Source: Erwinia_E haradaeae_I
Lineage (GTDB): Bacteria; Pseudomonadota; Gammaproteobacteria; Enterobacterales; Enterobacteriaceae
DNA length: 64,000 bases
Direction of reading: 5' to 3'
Assembly: GCF_900698925.1 (NCBI RefSeq)
Contig: NZ_LR217713.1
Coordinates: 372,001 to 436,000 of the forward strand
Shown here one piece after another: positions 21,254 through 32,273 of the stretch; the stretch's first letter is position 1, and each line of letters starts with the position of its first letter. The notes under the pieces were generated by a model. That model saw only the letters and a list, made by a program, of their open reading frames with translations, was not told the DNA's origin and ran no database searches. A program made the position numbers and the translations under genes.

Positions 21254-22369
21254 ATGATAACAAACAAGCAATCATGGAAAAAAGCTTGGAATCGTATTCA
21301 TCTCGATCCAATTTTATTTTTTATAATCGTTTTGCTTTTAGTATTTAGTGTACTGGTTATGTGGAGCGCTAGTGGTCAGAATGTAGGTGTGATGGAAAGA
21401 AAGATTATTCAAATTACAATCGGTCTATGTGTAATGATAATAATGGCTCAAATTTCACCGCGTGTTTATGAAAGCTGGGCCCCTATTTTATATATAATCT
21501 CTATTGTATTACTAATTTCAGTAACAATATTTGGTCAAAGTAGTCAGGGCGCACAGCGTTGGTTAGATCTAGGGATGATACGCTTTCAGCCATCTGAATT
21601 AGCTAAAATCACTGTACCTTTGATGACAGCACGCTTTATTAATCGTGATATTTGTCCTCCTAGGATTATTAATATTATCATTACATTAATAGTTATTTTG
21701 ATTCCATCACTGTTAGTTTTTGCTCAGCCTGATTTAGGTACTTCAATCCTTATTACTGGATCGGGGTTATTAGTATTATTTTTATCAGGAATGAGCTGGA
21801 CTGTAATCATGATATCGGTATTAAGTATTGTAGCATTTGTTCCAATTTTATGGTTTTGTTTAATGCATGAATATCAGAGAAATCGAGTTATCATGTTGTT
21901 GTGTCCTGAAAGCGACCCTTTAGGAGCTGGTTACCATATTATTCAATCAAAGATTGCTATTGGATCTGGTGGGTTACCAGGAAAAGGGTGGTTGCATGGT
22001 ACTCAGTCTCAATTAGAATTTCTACCTGAGCGTCATACTGATTTTATTTTTTCTGTATTAGCGGAAGAATTAGGATTAGTAGGAGTTTTGTTTTTACTGT
22101 TATTATATGTTTTGTTGATTTTGCGTGGATTAGTGATCGCAGCTCATTCTCAGACAACATTTGGTCGAGTGATGGTTGGTGGTAATGTATTAATTTTTTT
22201 TGTTTATGTATTTATTAATATAGGAATGGTAAGTGGTCTTTTACCAGTTGTAGGCGTTCCTCTACCTATAGTGAGTTATGGTGGATCTTCACTCATTTCT
22301 TTAATGGCTGGTTTTGGTATTGTGATGTCCATTCATACAAACAGAAAAATGTTATCTAAAAATTTATAA
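21254..22369 (+). CDS. rodA: Peptidoglycan glycosyltransferase RodA
   Basis: RodA is the SEDS-family glycosyltransferase of the elongasome; it polymerises lipid II and pairs with PBP2. The 371 residues (E. coli 370) form about ten membrane segments. Visible family blocks are WSASGQNVGVMERK, GAQRWLDLGMIRFQPSELAKI, FAQPDLGTSILI, the large periplasmic loop with QSQLEFLPERHTDFIFSVLAEELG, and GVPLPIVSYGGSSL. The catalytic Asp expected in the loop is present in HTDFIFS. An AAGGA motif lies upstream of the ATG. Keeping both mrdA and rodA suggests the cell is still rod-forming or at least elongates its wall. rlpA and dacA, next in E. coli, are absent. Confidence 0.97.
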   Translation: MITNKQSWKKAWNRIHLDPILFFIIVLLLVFSVLVMWSASGQNVGVMERKIIQITIGLCVMIIMAQISPRVYESWAPILYIISIVLLISVTIFGQSSQGAQRWLDLGMIRFQPSELAKITVPLMTARFINRDICPPRIINIIITLIVILIPSLLVFAQPDLGTSILITGSGLLVLFLSGMSWTVIMISVLSIVAFVPILWFCLMHEYQRNRVIMLLCPESDPLGAGYHIIQSKIAIGSGGLPGKGWLHGTQSQLEFLPERHTDFIFSVLAEELGLVGVLFLLLLYVLLILRGLVIAAHSQTTFGRVMVGGNVLIFFVYVFINIGMVSGLLPVVGVPLPIVSYGGSSLISLMAGFGIVMSIHTNRKMLSKNL

Positions 22370-22909
22370 GTATTATGATTGTAGATTGGTATTTATAATT
22401 CAATTGGAAAAAGTGCATAATATTTTAATGGCATATGAATAATGAGCATTCGTGAAAGATATTACTATATGGTTAATAATGTTTCTAATAGGTGCTGAAT
22501 ATTGCAGAGAATACATAGTCTTTAATTTTAGTTTTTATACATGCAAATCACCTCCTTAATACAGAAAAATCAAGTAATACGTTAAAAAGAAAAGAGGTTA
22601 AGTGTATTAAAACGTGTGATGATACTGATTTTTTAGAATTTATCTTTAGAAGATAAGCGTGAGTTGTATGTACTTATAATTGTTATATTTTTAGTTTTTT
22701 TATATTGGTTTATTTGAAAGAAATAACTCTGTGATAAAGAACATGATTTCAGTATCAGTTCTAGTTTTATGTGATTTACATACATTGAGATTACGAGATA
22801 CTTTACTTATATTCTTAAATTTTTCAATTACATACAGGTATTAGTGGATTATAAATGTTGTTCATAAATGTTTATAAGTAATAGAAGATTGATTAGAGTA
22901 GTTATTATT

Positions 22910-22947
22910 AGATTAAATCTTTTATTGAATTCAATGGGATTTAATCT
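22910..22947. repeat. Nested inverted repeats (10-bp outer, EcoRI-type inner palindrome)
   Basis: AGATTAAATC at 22910-22919 pairs with GATTTAATCT at 22938-22947. The palindrome ATTGAATTCAAT (22924-22935) sits inside. Three further T residues follow the right arm on the plus strand. It is 540 nt past rodA, so a terminator role for that operon is possible but weak. Confidence 0.55.
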
Positions 22948-23058
22948 TTTAAACTATAGTGATATTTAGCGCATATATACTAAAAACTTGATAAGAAAAG
23001 ATAAAATAGAAAGAGTCTGGCTATTTTCTTAGTGACAATTAAGCGATATAATTTATTT

Positions 23059-23102
23059 ATTATAGTTGCATATTTTTAATATTATAGTTGCATATTTTTA
23101 AT
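23059..23102. repeat. Perfect 22-nt tandem duplication
   Basis: The 22-nt unit at 23059-23080 is repeated immediately and exactly at 23081-23102. It includes TAGTTGCATATTTTTAAT. No gene overlaps it. Confidence 0.85.
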
Positions 23103-23923
23103 TAATCTTCTTGTGATATTTTATAATTGATTGAAATTTCTATAGGGATTATTGACTGTTGTGAAGAGTTTTTTTGACAAGATAGTTTATCAAATGTGTT
23201 TAATATTTATATTGTTATTCTAACAATCGCGTCAAATATTGTTTTTAATATTGATGATTTAATTTATTTTTATATACTATCTAGAATTAATGTTCTATTA
23301 AGATATAACATATTTTAATGCATTATTTAGTAGTTCAGAGAATGTTATTTTATATTGTACTATCAAATATAGATATATGACGATATCTGACATTATCCTT
23401 TTACTTAAAAAGTATTAATATTTTAAGGCTTGATATTGATATATAGATAAGGTATCGCTTGATTCATTAATGATTTTAATATAAATTATTAAGTTAATAT
23501 GTCTTGTGGATTGTGGGGATAGACATGATTGTTTATATTAAAAATATTATATTTGTGTCATGTAAAAAATAACACTATAGTCTAGTAGTCTAGTGTTCAG
23601 ATGATCCAGTGATCCAATTATTTCAATACTTTTAGTATCATAAGATTATTTTTTATTTCAAACTGTAAGCCCTATTAATTGATTTCTAATGAATAGAATT
23701 ATTTATATAGTTTGAAGATCAACATTATGATGGTTTTATATTTTTTAGTTTTTTTATATGTAAATTAGACTTATACATCGGGTTAAGTTATATATTGTAT
23801 TCTTTAGAAGTAATTTTTTCACAGAAAAGACGTATTTATAGATGATGTAATAAATAACTCGTTATGCAATTTTGTCTATTGATCATTATTTTTCTATTAG
23901 AACAGTTATGTATAAGGTAATTT

Positions 23924-25012
23924 ATGAGTTTAAAATGTGGCATCGTTGGTATGCCAAATGTTGGTAAATCTACTTTATTTAATGCGTTAACTAAAGCGGG
24001 TGTTGAGGCAAATAATTTTCCTTTTTGTACGATTGAACCTAATAGCAGGATGGTTCCTTTACCTGATTTACGGCTTCATCAACTAGCTGGAATTGTACAA
24101 CCTAAACGCATTTTACCTGCTATTATGAATTTCGTAGATATTGCCGGTTTAGTTCAAGGCGCCTCTAAAGGAGAGGGGCTTGGTAATCAATTTTTAAGTT
24201 ATATCCGAGATACGTCAGCTATTATACATGTTGTGCGCTGTTTTGAAGATGAAAATATTCTTCATATAAATAATAAGGTTGATCCTGCTGATGACATTGA
24301 AACAATTCAAACAGAATTAGTCCTATCTGATTTGCATACGTGTCAACGCGCCCTTCAAAAGATACAGAAAAAATCTAATAGAATTTCACCTGTTGAAAAA
24401 GAACAAGTTCTCCTTGAAAAATGTTTATCTCATTTATCTCATATTGGCATGTTGCGTTCTTTAGATATGAGTACTGAAGATAAGTCTATTGTTCGTTCTT
24501 TAAATTTTTTAACTTTAAAACCAACTATGTATGTTGCTAACGTTAATGAGGGTGTTTTTAAAAATAATGCATATCTAGATACTGTATACAAAATTGCAAA
24601 AAGTGAGAAAGCAGTAGTGGTAACCATATGCGCGGTTGTCGAATCAGATCTTGCTCAGATGGATAAGATAGAGCGCCAGGAATTTATGACTTCTTTAGGC
24701 ATGAAGACAACAGGATTAAATCGTATTGCTCAAGAAAGTTATGATCTATTAAAATTACAAACGTACTTTACGGCTGGTATAAAAGAAGTTCGTGCTTGGA
24801 CTATTTTAGCTGGATCTACAGCTCCACAGGCTGCTGGAAAAATTCATAGTGATTTTGAAAGAGGATTTATTCGTGCGCAAGTGATTTCTTTTGATGATTT
24901 TATTTCTTGTAAAGGTAATAAAGGTGCTAAAGAGTCCGGTAAAATGCGATTAGAAGGAAAAAGTTATATCGTACAAGATGGAGATGTAATAAATTTTTTG
25001 TTCAATACATAG
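23924..25012 (+). CDS. ychF: Ribosome-associated Obg-family ATPase YchF
   Basis: YchF (OLA1 family) is an Obg-family P-loop NTPase that prefers ATP and associates with ribosomes; its precise role is unsettled. The 362 residues compare with 363 in E. coli. The P-loop GMPNVGKST is at about residues 8-16, followed by FPFCTIEPN, the DIAGLVQGASKGEGLGNQFL switch region, and the family's NVNE in place of the NKxD guanine motif (YVANVNE), which explains ATP preference. A helical region is followed by a C-terminal TGS domain (LQTYFTAGIKEVRAWTI, then KGAKESGKMRLEGKSYIVQD). It is monocistronic here; pth, its E. coli neighbour, is missing. A 9-bp hairpin about 50 nt after the stop may mark the transcript end. 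Confidence 0.97.
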   Translation: MSLKCGIVGMPNVGKSTLFNALTKAGVEANNFPFCTIEPNSRMVPLPDLRLHQLAGIVQPKRILPAIMNFVDIAGLVQGASKGEGLGNQFLSYIRDTSAIIHVVRCFEDENILHINNKVDPADDIETIQTELVLSDLHTCQRALQKIQKKSNRISPVEKEQVLLEKCLSHLSHIGMLRSLDMSTEDKSIVRSLNFLTLKPTMYVANVNEGVFKNNAYLDTVYKIAKSEKAVVVTICAVVESDLAQMDKIERQEFMTSLGMKTTGLNRIAQESYDLLKLQTYFTAGIKEVRAWTILAGSTAPQAAGKIHSDFERGFIRAQVISFDDFISCKGNKGAKESGKMRLEGKSYIVQDGDVINFLFNT

Positions 25013-25063
25013 TGTATATTATTAATAGAATAATCATTATTATGAATGCATAAGAACTTAGAG

Positions 25064-25086
25064 ATTTTACATGGAGTATGTAAAAT
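25064..25086 (+). terminator. Possible ychF 3'-end hairpin
   Basis: ATTTTACAT and ATGTAAAAT form a perfect 9-bp stem around GGAGT, starting 52 nt past the ychF stop. No T-run follows directly, although T-rich DNA begins about 20 nt further on, so this is only a candidate for a transcript end. Confidence 0.35.
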
Positions 25087-25439
25087 ACTTATTACATAAA
25101 TGATTTTTTGTGTTTTTAATGGTTTTAATTATGAATGAAATAATATATTCTAATCCATAGTTGTTTAGATTTTTTCTCATAACTTATTTAATTAATATAA
25201 AAATGATTGTTTTGTTGATGAATTCTTAATTCTATTGATTTTATTTTTTTATATGCAAAGAAAAGATGTATTTTGTCATTTTTATCAAATAAAATACATT
25301 ATATTGTATGTTAATATTGTAAAAATTAGAATTAATTTAATAATCTTTTTTAAAAATAAAAATCTTCGTATCGTTAATTATAATAATATAAATAATGAAT
25401 TGGTATCTAATATTATAGATATACCTATTTTATAGGTTA

Positions 25440-25459
25440 GGTTATTTTCCTAAATAACC
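25440..25459. repeat. 8-bp perfect hairpin with TCCT loop
   Basis: GGTTATTT pairs with AAATAACC across four bases. No T-run follows and no gene is close. Confidence 0.4.
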
Positions 25460-27903
25460 AAGAAAGGAACTTGGTATTTGACTACAAGATTAGATCTTAT
25501 TTAAGATATAAATATTTCTTATAATATGAAGATGCATAATAGAGCAAATAGAATTTAATTCTAATGCAGAGAGATTATATATTTTATGTATAGTGTGTTT
25601 ATATTTAGGACGACAAAATTTATTGATTAGAGAGATAGAATTATTACATTATTATAATATGTTTTACGATTTTATTTTCATAACTAACAATGAGTTTATG
25701 TGAAAAGGTTTACGGGAGGATACAGAAAAGATAAGATGATATCTTTAAAATTAAATGAGATGTTAAGCTTATATATTACTTATGAGTTAAAACCAAATAG
25801 ACTATTTTTATCAATTTTCCATAAATTTTTATTTTGTAATATATGTGATGATAAAAACTTCTTTTTAGAGAAGAGAAGTAAAGGTGGTGAGAAGGTAATA
25901 GATTAAATGATATGTTGTAAAATAGATTAAAATAAGATAATAAATAAAAAGTTTTAATATTCTATTGCAAGATTTATTATGAAGAGGGACCCTATTGCAG
26001 GATCTTATAAATGTGATTTGTGTTTATTATTTGTCAATAAAGTAGAAAGAAGTTATCCTTTATAACAAGATGAAGTATATTAGTTTTTGCATAAAAGAAT
26101 CCTAACAATGTATAACTATATATTTTGTTCGTAGAGAAATATAGTAATTGAGATAATATCATAGTTATTATTTATCATGAAATAAGAATTTCTTGATGCT
26201 TTAATATAATAATATATACAAAAATTTGTTACGGTGTTAAATTTAAAATAATATTTTATGTAGTAAATTAGAATAATAATATATATAGAAACTGGCAGTT
26301 GATTGCCAGTTGAATCCATATAGTTTTAGTATTAGATCACTTATTATATTGATATCACCTAAGTCCATATCAAATTTTAGGACATATTCATAATAGGTTT
26401 CACGAGAATAAAAGAAAATTTCTCAGTTTGGTTTCTGAATTTTTATTAAAGCTTGTTAAGCAACAAAAACAAAACTAGGAATAATTTTTTTTACAGTAAT
26501 ACATATTTTTTTGGGATAGCTTCTTTATAATTTTTTTATAGGGAAGAGTTGAATATGTATGATAAAAAACGTGATAGAAAAGTAAATATCATTATATTGA
26601 TATTTATATCAGGTCTTTTCGTAATCAGAGAAAAGATTTATAGCAACCTTTTTCTAATCACCGCCTGCATGAAAAATGTGTTACGACATTTCATGAAATG
26701 ATGTCATTAGTAGCTTTAGTATGCGATGTTTATTAAATGAGCCTTTTATCGAAAATTTTAATATACTTATATGTAGGATTTTTTTGCATAATATTTAATA
26801 AAGTTCACTTATTGGAATACCATGAGAGTTGGAAATATTTTCTAATATTTATCTCATTCTGATAGAGATAGTTGAGAAAGAGAGTTCAAGATATCAGCGA
26901 TACAATAATAAGATAAGTAACTGGTCTAATTATCAAGTTATTCATAGAATTTTTTAGAAAAGGATGGTTATATCTCATTTTCTTTCTCAGTATGGCTAGA
27001 ATATCAATGTTAGTTTCTAAAGTAACATGTTGCTGTTCACTCAAAATTTTTAACAGTGGTCCTTGATTTATACCAAGCCGGTCTTATAACTTAGATGTGC
27101 ACTATAAAAATATCATAGTATACCTATGTTAGGTCAGGGCAATCATAGATATTGGGAAGAATAACAAGATTTTATTGGTTTTTAAGATATTAGTTAAGGT
27201 GTCGTTTTCCATCTATTTCTTATGTTTAGTTAAGTATCTCATATTAACTAGCAGTATTAATCTTGGGTTTTTTTTATTGTTTAGTTTTTGGATTTTATGG
27301 ACATAAAAGTAAGATTAGTTTATTTCAATCAGTTTTAGTTTAGTTTCATAGTGTTTACTAATTTTTAGTATAAGGTAAAAACATTCAATTGTATCATGAT
27401 GTATTATCATAATACTTTTTATTAAATATTTAACATGCATAATTATTTAATAATTTCATTACATAAGCTTAAGATTTAGTGTTTTTGTGTACATTATGAT
27501 TATAAAGAATATTTTGTATGAAAATGATTAAATCATTTTAATCATACTGTTGATAGAATATATCAATTATATAAGTAGTGACAAGATTATTTACAGCGGC
27601 ATTATTTGATCTAAATTAGGATAATAGTTTATAAAAGATAAGAATCTTAGCAACGTTTTTATAGTTTCATAAGTGTATTTTGGTTTATTGTATGTAAATC
27701 TTTTTCTATTTTAGATCATTGTGATATATCTACAGAGAAGTGGATTATAAAAGGATGGATGATTATTTAGAGTTTTTCTGATGATAATCTACATTCCATT
27801 ATATAATATCTGTAATTTTCCATAACGATAGAAACGGATGTGAAGTTGAAGATTTTACTAGATTAGTATAAAGCTAAGATCCTTAATCATGATAGTAGAT
27901 TTT

Positions 27904-29547
27904 ATGAAAAATATTAATCCAATAGAAACTCCTGCTTGGAAAGATTTACAACAACATTTTAAAAAGATGAAAAATATCAAAATTATTGATCTTTTTAAAC
28001 ATGATTCTAAACGTTTTACTTCTTTTTCTATAAAGTTTGAAGAGGAACTTTTGCTGGATTTTTCAAAAAATCTTATTACAGAGGAGACTCTGGAGAAATT
28101 ACAAATGTTAGTGAAAGAAACCGATGTGCGAGGTGCCATTCAGTCCATGTTTTCTAGCAAAAAAATAAACCGTACTGAAAATCGTGCAGTTCTCCATATA
28201 GCATTACGTAATCGCAAAAATACGCCAATCTTTCTTGATGGTCAAAATATTATGATTGAGGTAAATGATGTACTTGTAAAGATGAAATTATTTTCTGAGG
28301 CCATTATTAATGGTAAATGGAAAGGTTTTACTGGAAAATCTATTACTGATGTGGTGAATATTGGTATTGGAGGTTCTGATCTTGGTCCTCGTATGGTAAC
28401 GGAAGCACTTCGTCCGTATAAAAATCATCTTAGGATGCATTTTGTTTCTAATATTGATGGAACTCACATTGTTGAAACATTAAAAGAACTTAGTCCTCAG
28501 ACTACTTTGTTTTTAATTGCATCAAAAACATTTACTACACAAGAAACTATGAGTAATGCTTATCATACGCGTGAATGGTTTTTAAAATCCGGTAAAGAGA
28601 AGGATATAGACAAGCATTTTGTTGCCTTATCTTCTAATGAAAAGGGAGTAAATAAATTTGGTATTAATAATCATAATATGTTTAAACTCTGGGACTGGGT
28701 AAGCGGTCGCTATTCGGTATGGTCATCGGTTGGTTTATCTATTATTCTTTCTATTGGATTTGAAAATTTTGAGCAATTTTTAAGTGGTGCTCATGCTATG
28801 GATTGTCATTTTTTTAATGAACCAGACGAAAAAAGTTTACCAATATTACTTGCTTTGATTAGTATTTGGTATAACAATTTTTTTGGCTCAGAAACTGAGG
28901 CGATTTTTCCATATGATCATTATATGCGTTATTTTTCTAAATATATTCAGCAAGGTAACATGGAGTCAAATGGAAAGTCTATTGATCGCACCGGAAAAGC
29001 GGTTTCTTACCAGACTGGTCCGATTATTTGGGGTGATATAGGAACTAATGGTCAGCATGCATTTTATCAATTGATTCATCAGGGGACTAAGTTAGTACCA
29101 TGTGATTTTATTGCACCAGTTATTTCACATAATCAACTTAGCAATCATCATGATAAACTGATATCACATTTTTTAGCGCAAACTGAAGCTTTAGCTTTTG
29201 GTCAATCAATTCGAATGACAGAAAGAGATCACGCCCATATTGGACAAGATTTAAAACTTCTTCAGGATATTTCTCCTTATCAACGGTTAGAGGGAAATCG
29301 TCCTACTAATTCCATTTTAATACGTTGCATAACCCCTTACAGTCTCGGCCTTTTAATGGCATTATACGAGCATAAGATTTTTACTCAAGGTATCATTCTT
29401 AATATTTTTAGCTTTGATCAGTGGGGGGTTGAATTAGGTAAAAAGTTAGCTAATCGGATTCTTTCAGAGCTTTCTGATATTAATGAGGTTAATAGCCATG
29501 ACAGTTCAACTAACGGACTTATTAATACTTATAAGTCGTGGCGCTAA
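27904..29547 (+). CDS. pgi: Glucose-6-phosphate isomerase
   Basis: Pgi interconverts glucose 6-phosphate and fructose 6-phosphate in the cytoplasm. The second of these feeds GlmS, so it links sugar entry to wall synthesis. From the chosen ATG (MKNINPIETPAW) the protein is 547 residues, close to E. coli's 549; an ATG 15 nt upstream would add MIVDF without homology. Signatures include VVNIGIGGSDLGPRMVTEAL, the phosphate-binding SKTFTTQET, GGRYSVWSSVGLS (here as SGRYSVW), and the C-terminal IFSFDQWGVELGKKLA. The active-site Glu in QQGNMESNGKSIDR is present. The segment around residues 455-475 diverges from E. coli but stays in frame. It is monocistronic. Confidence 0.97.
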   Translation: MKNINPIETPAWKDLQQHFKKMKNIKIIDLFKHDSKRFTSFSIKFEEELLLDFSKNLITEETLEKLQMLVKETDVRGAIQSMFSSKKINRTENRAVLHIALRNRKNTPIFLDGQNIMIEVNDVLVKMKLFSEAIINGKWKGFTGKSITDVVNIGIGGSDLGPRMVTEALRPYKNHLRMHFVSNIDGTHIVETLKELSPQTTLFLIASKTFTTQETMSNAYHTREWFLKSGKEKDIDKHFVALSSNEKGVNKFGINNHNMFKLWDWVSGRYSVWSSVGLSIILSIGFENFEQFLSGAHAMDCHFFNEPDEKSLPILLALISIWYNNFFGSETEAIFPYDHYMRYFSKYIQQGNMESNGKSIDRTGKAVSYQTGPIIWGDIGTNGQHAFYQLIHQGTKLVPCDFIAPVISHNQLSNHHDKLISHFLAQTEALAFGQSIRMTERDHAHIGQDLKLLQDISPYQRLEGNRPTNSILIRCITPYSLGLLMALYEHKIFTQGIILNIFSFDQWGVELGKKLANRILSELSDINEVNSHDSSTNGLINTYKSWR

Positions 29548-29603
29548 CGATTGAAATACGATGTTATGAGAGGTTTTTCTATTTTTAATAATTTTCTTCT
29601 TAC

Positions 29604-29623
29604 AAAGATTTTTATAAATCTTT
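29604..29623. terminator. Possible convergent terminator pgi / deacetylase gene
   Basis: AAAGATTT and AAATCTTT form a perfect 8-bp stem with loop TTAT in the 276-nt gap between two convergent genes. AT-rich sequence flanks both sides. The T-run on the plus strand is only the arm's own three T, so this is a weak, possibly bidirectional, terminator. Confidence 0.4.
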
Positions 29624-29823
29624 ATTTGTAGTGTTTTCTATTTATAAGTAGTAATAAAATTACTGAATATTTAGATATTATTTCTATTAACGTTGTTTCG
29701 ATATGTTATGTAATTAAGCCCAGGTGAAAAAGCACATATTTATGTTAAAAGAATTTAAGGTTATTTGTGTATGATAATCAATAATAGGTTCTTTTTTATA
29801 AATGAAATTACATAGAAAATTTT

Positions 29824-30795
29824 TTATTTTGTTTTAGAATATGTTATTTTTTCAGAATAAAATTCTGATAAAGTCATGCTTACTATATAAGGATGCAGCC
29901 AGATAAATAATTGTTCCAAATCGTTATATAGTACTTCAATATCATATGCAGTTTTAAATGCTGGACTTCCGCCTGGCATTAATTCAGAGGAATGTATCAT
30001 AAATTCGACATAGTCTCTTCCATTTCTTAGCGATGTTTTTACTACATCTATCATTTGTTTTACATTCCCTCCAGAAGGACGGAGCCAGTGTACTGTCGGA
30101 TTATGTTTTTTTCCTCGCAAATAATGATATATTATTTGCAGTTGGTTGATTAAATTACTGTGTTTGTATTGAATACTCATTGGCACTTCTAATAGAGAAG
30201 TGCTTCCGGGTTTTGAAATATTTTTTTCATCGATAAAATAAGAATAATCAGGAAACATATTGTAATCAGTACCACCCTCTCCTTTAGGGTCTCCTATGGT
30301 TTGTTTCCAGTTAACGCGCGGAGTAACAGAGCAATCTACTTGATAACCTTGTTCTATGAGAATTTGAGCATATTTTATATTAAATGCCCAACGACCTGCT
30401 CGATGGGATCTCATTTTAATTTGTAAAGTATCTTCTAATAAGCCTGTTATGTATATGATTTTATCTCGAATAATCTGTTCAGGGTATTCGATAAGATAAG
30501 GTTGATGCTGTTTATCATCCCCTGTTAGATCGTATAAAGGTGGATTATTACACGCATGTAAATGCATACCTATTTCGCCTGTATTTTGTCTAATAATATT
30601 TCTGGAGAATTCAATATATTCAGGGTTTATAATCATTTCATAATTAGTAAGCCAAGTAGGTTTGAATTGATATTTCTCACATAGCTGTTGAAATCGAGGT
30701 AAAAAATAGGTATTTTTTGTCATGATTTGATCATGATTATTCCAAAGATTATCACCTTCTGTATCAACAGTAATGAGTAGTGCGGGTAGATTCAT
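29824..30795 (-). CDS. Polysaccharide deacetylase family protein (WalW-like)
   Basis: This looks like a NodB/carbohydrate-esterase-4 type protein resembling WalW-like proteins of surface-polysaccharide clusters. From the ATG preceded by AGAGGAAC the protein is 323 residues; a longer open frame adds 16 residues without support. Near the N-terminus LLITVDTEGD (Asp11) matches the catalytic/metal Asp motif. GEIGMHLHACNN (His78, His80) matches the His-x-x-x-His type metal site in altered spacing, and RSHRAGRWAF (about 129-138) matches the third motif. I see no signal peptide or membrane segment, so it probably acts in the cytoplasm on a nucleotide- or lipid-linked sugar; the substrate is unknown. 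No glycosyltransferase gene lies nearby. It is the one gene here without an obvious E. coli counterpart. Confidence 0.75.
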   Translation of the reverse strand: MNLPALLITVDTEGDNLWNNHDQIMTKNTYFLPRFQQLCEKYQFKPTWLTNYEMIINPEYIEFSRNIIRQNTGEIGMHLHACNNPPLYDLTGDDKQHQPYLIEYPEQIIRDKIIYITGLLEDTLQIKMRSHRAGRWAFNIKYAQILIEQGYQVDCSVTPRVNWKQTIGDPKGEGGTDYNMFPDYSYFIDEKNISKPGSTSLLEVPMSIQYKHSNLINQLQIIYHYLRGKKHNPTVHWLRPSGGNVKQMIDVVKTSLRNGRDYVEFMIHSSELMPGGSPAFKTAYDIEVLYNDLEQLFIWLHPYIVSMTLSEFYSEKITYSKTK

Positions 30796-32273
30796 TGTTC
30801 CTCTACTATTAAGATAAGATGCGCTATGTAGAATATTATGCAAAGTTAAATATTTAATAATAAGTTTATATATCTTCTTGGATAAGAAGTTATTCTATAT
30901 ATAGAATAAGATTATAATATTTTGATGACTATGGGTAGAATATACGTCTACCATCTTAGGAATAGTGTTTTAAAAAATTATTTATTAATATTATGTCTAT
31001 AAGATTCATGTCATTTTATTTTGTCATTTAGATTACATCAGCAAGGTGTGTGAATGAAAAGATAGTTACAATACGCAGAAATTATTATTTTTCTATATTT
31101 TTATTAATATAATTAGATAATTAACAGTTCTTCTGTAGGGAGAAGAAAGAAGAACAACGATATGATAGTAAGGTATAATTTTATTATCATTATAATTGAA
31201 TTTTTTAAATTATAAGATAATGTTATTTTTTCACATCATGTGAGTAATCAGAATCCGTGTTCTTTAAAAAATCCCGTCAGATAAGATAAGAATCTTCATC
31301 TTGATTATGAATCAATTACTGTATTAGAAATTGTTATCTTAGGATTATTTGTTTATTATTGATAGTTTTATTTAAAAGATAATATGCTTGCATAGCAAGT
31401 GGATTTATTTTATTTAAATTAAACCAGTATTTTTTCTTTCTTTAAACATTTTCAGTAATATAACTAGATTTATGGGTAATAAGAAGTATATGAGTTTTTA
31501 GACTAGTCTTCATTACTTAGAGTCTTATTTATGTTACTATTGTTATAATATTATGTACACATGACTCCAATGTTAGTGATGAGTATGGAATAACCTATTA
31601 TTCTTCTAAGTAATAACAGGCATGGCTGGCAGTAGTGTTTAGTTTCTAAGAGAGAAAAGGAGATGTTTTCTATATATTCAATGTAACTAATTTTGAGAAT
31701 ATTCAATGTAACTAATTTTGAGAGTGTTTGTTTACTCATTCTTTTAAGTTTGTTGATTCTTAATCAGTTGATCTGATGAAGACAAGCCTAGCGTATTTGA
31801 TTTTAGACATAATTTATTGCATATAGAGTTAATAAGTGATTTAAATATTGATTTAAAAGATCGGTTTGTTGATATAGTTTTTAGAAAAATATTTTTTAAT
31901 TGTATATTTAAGTTGTCTAATATTGATTATCATGGGTTAATTGATCTTTTTATACATTATTTCCAGGTTATATACATTTCTCCTGGAGATTTTTTTAGAT
32001 ATTTCAAATATTTTACAGTGATTTTATTGGCTTCAAATTGAACTCAAGATCTGCATTACTAAGATTCAATCAGCCGGCTAGTTTAGTAAGTTTGATACGA
32101 TAACGAGTGAGGCTTATTGATCTCGTTAACTTTTTCTCTTGTTCTTCTTTAGAAAGAGAATTTATTTTCTCAGAAACGCCTCTGATATGGACATTATAAT
32201 TTTTGCTTTAACTCAGATGATTACACCATATCATAAAAGTATTTAAGAGAATATTTTAAATATAGGAACAGTT
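30796..32273. other. Divergent intergenic region deacetylase/ispA
   Basis: About 1.5 kb with no supportable gene. Motif-free open frames of 62-74 codons near 31551 and 31817 look accidental. xseB, which precedes ispA in E. coli, is not recognisable. A perfect 25-nt tandem duplication lies at 31674-31723. Confidence 0.55.
31674..31723. repeat. Perfect 25-nt tandem duplication
   Basis: The unit at 31674-31698 is followed directly by an identical copy at 31699-31723. It includes TTCAATGTAACTAATTTTGA. Two exact copies and nothing more suggest a recent slippage event. Confidence 0.88.

Larger units (their letters stand above)
22370..23923. other. Non-coding region rodA-ychF
   Basis: About 1.5 kb without recognisable genes; I found no remnant of rlpA, dacA or pth. 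It holds a nested hairpin at 22910-22947 that ends in T residues, a perfect 22-nt tandem duplication at 23059-23102, and an 8-nt tandem pair at 23578-23593. Confidence 0.6.
25013..27903. other. Non-coding region ychF-pgi
   Basis: About 2.9 kb, the second-largest gene-free stretch. Short open frames around 25235, 25700 and 26116 are low-complexity and motif-free. Two small hairpins occur near the left end. A 65-codon stop-free stretch on the minus strand (26889-27083) has less biased amino acids and may be an old gene remnant; I cannot assign it. Confidence 0.55.

Noticed and set aside
25700..25906. 68-codon open frame starting with GTG
   Set aside because: No family resemblance, no neighbours, poor start region; similar chance frames occur in the same gap.
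31817..32041. 74-codon open frame starting with TTG
   Set aside because: AT-driven amino-acid content and no homology recognised; it does not resemble XseB, which would be expected before ispA.
32100..32273. xseB remnant upstream of ispA
   Set aside because: I tried all three plus-strand frames against the E. coli XseB sequence from memory and saw no convincing match.
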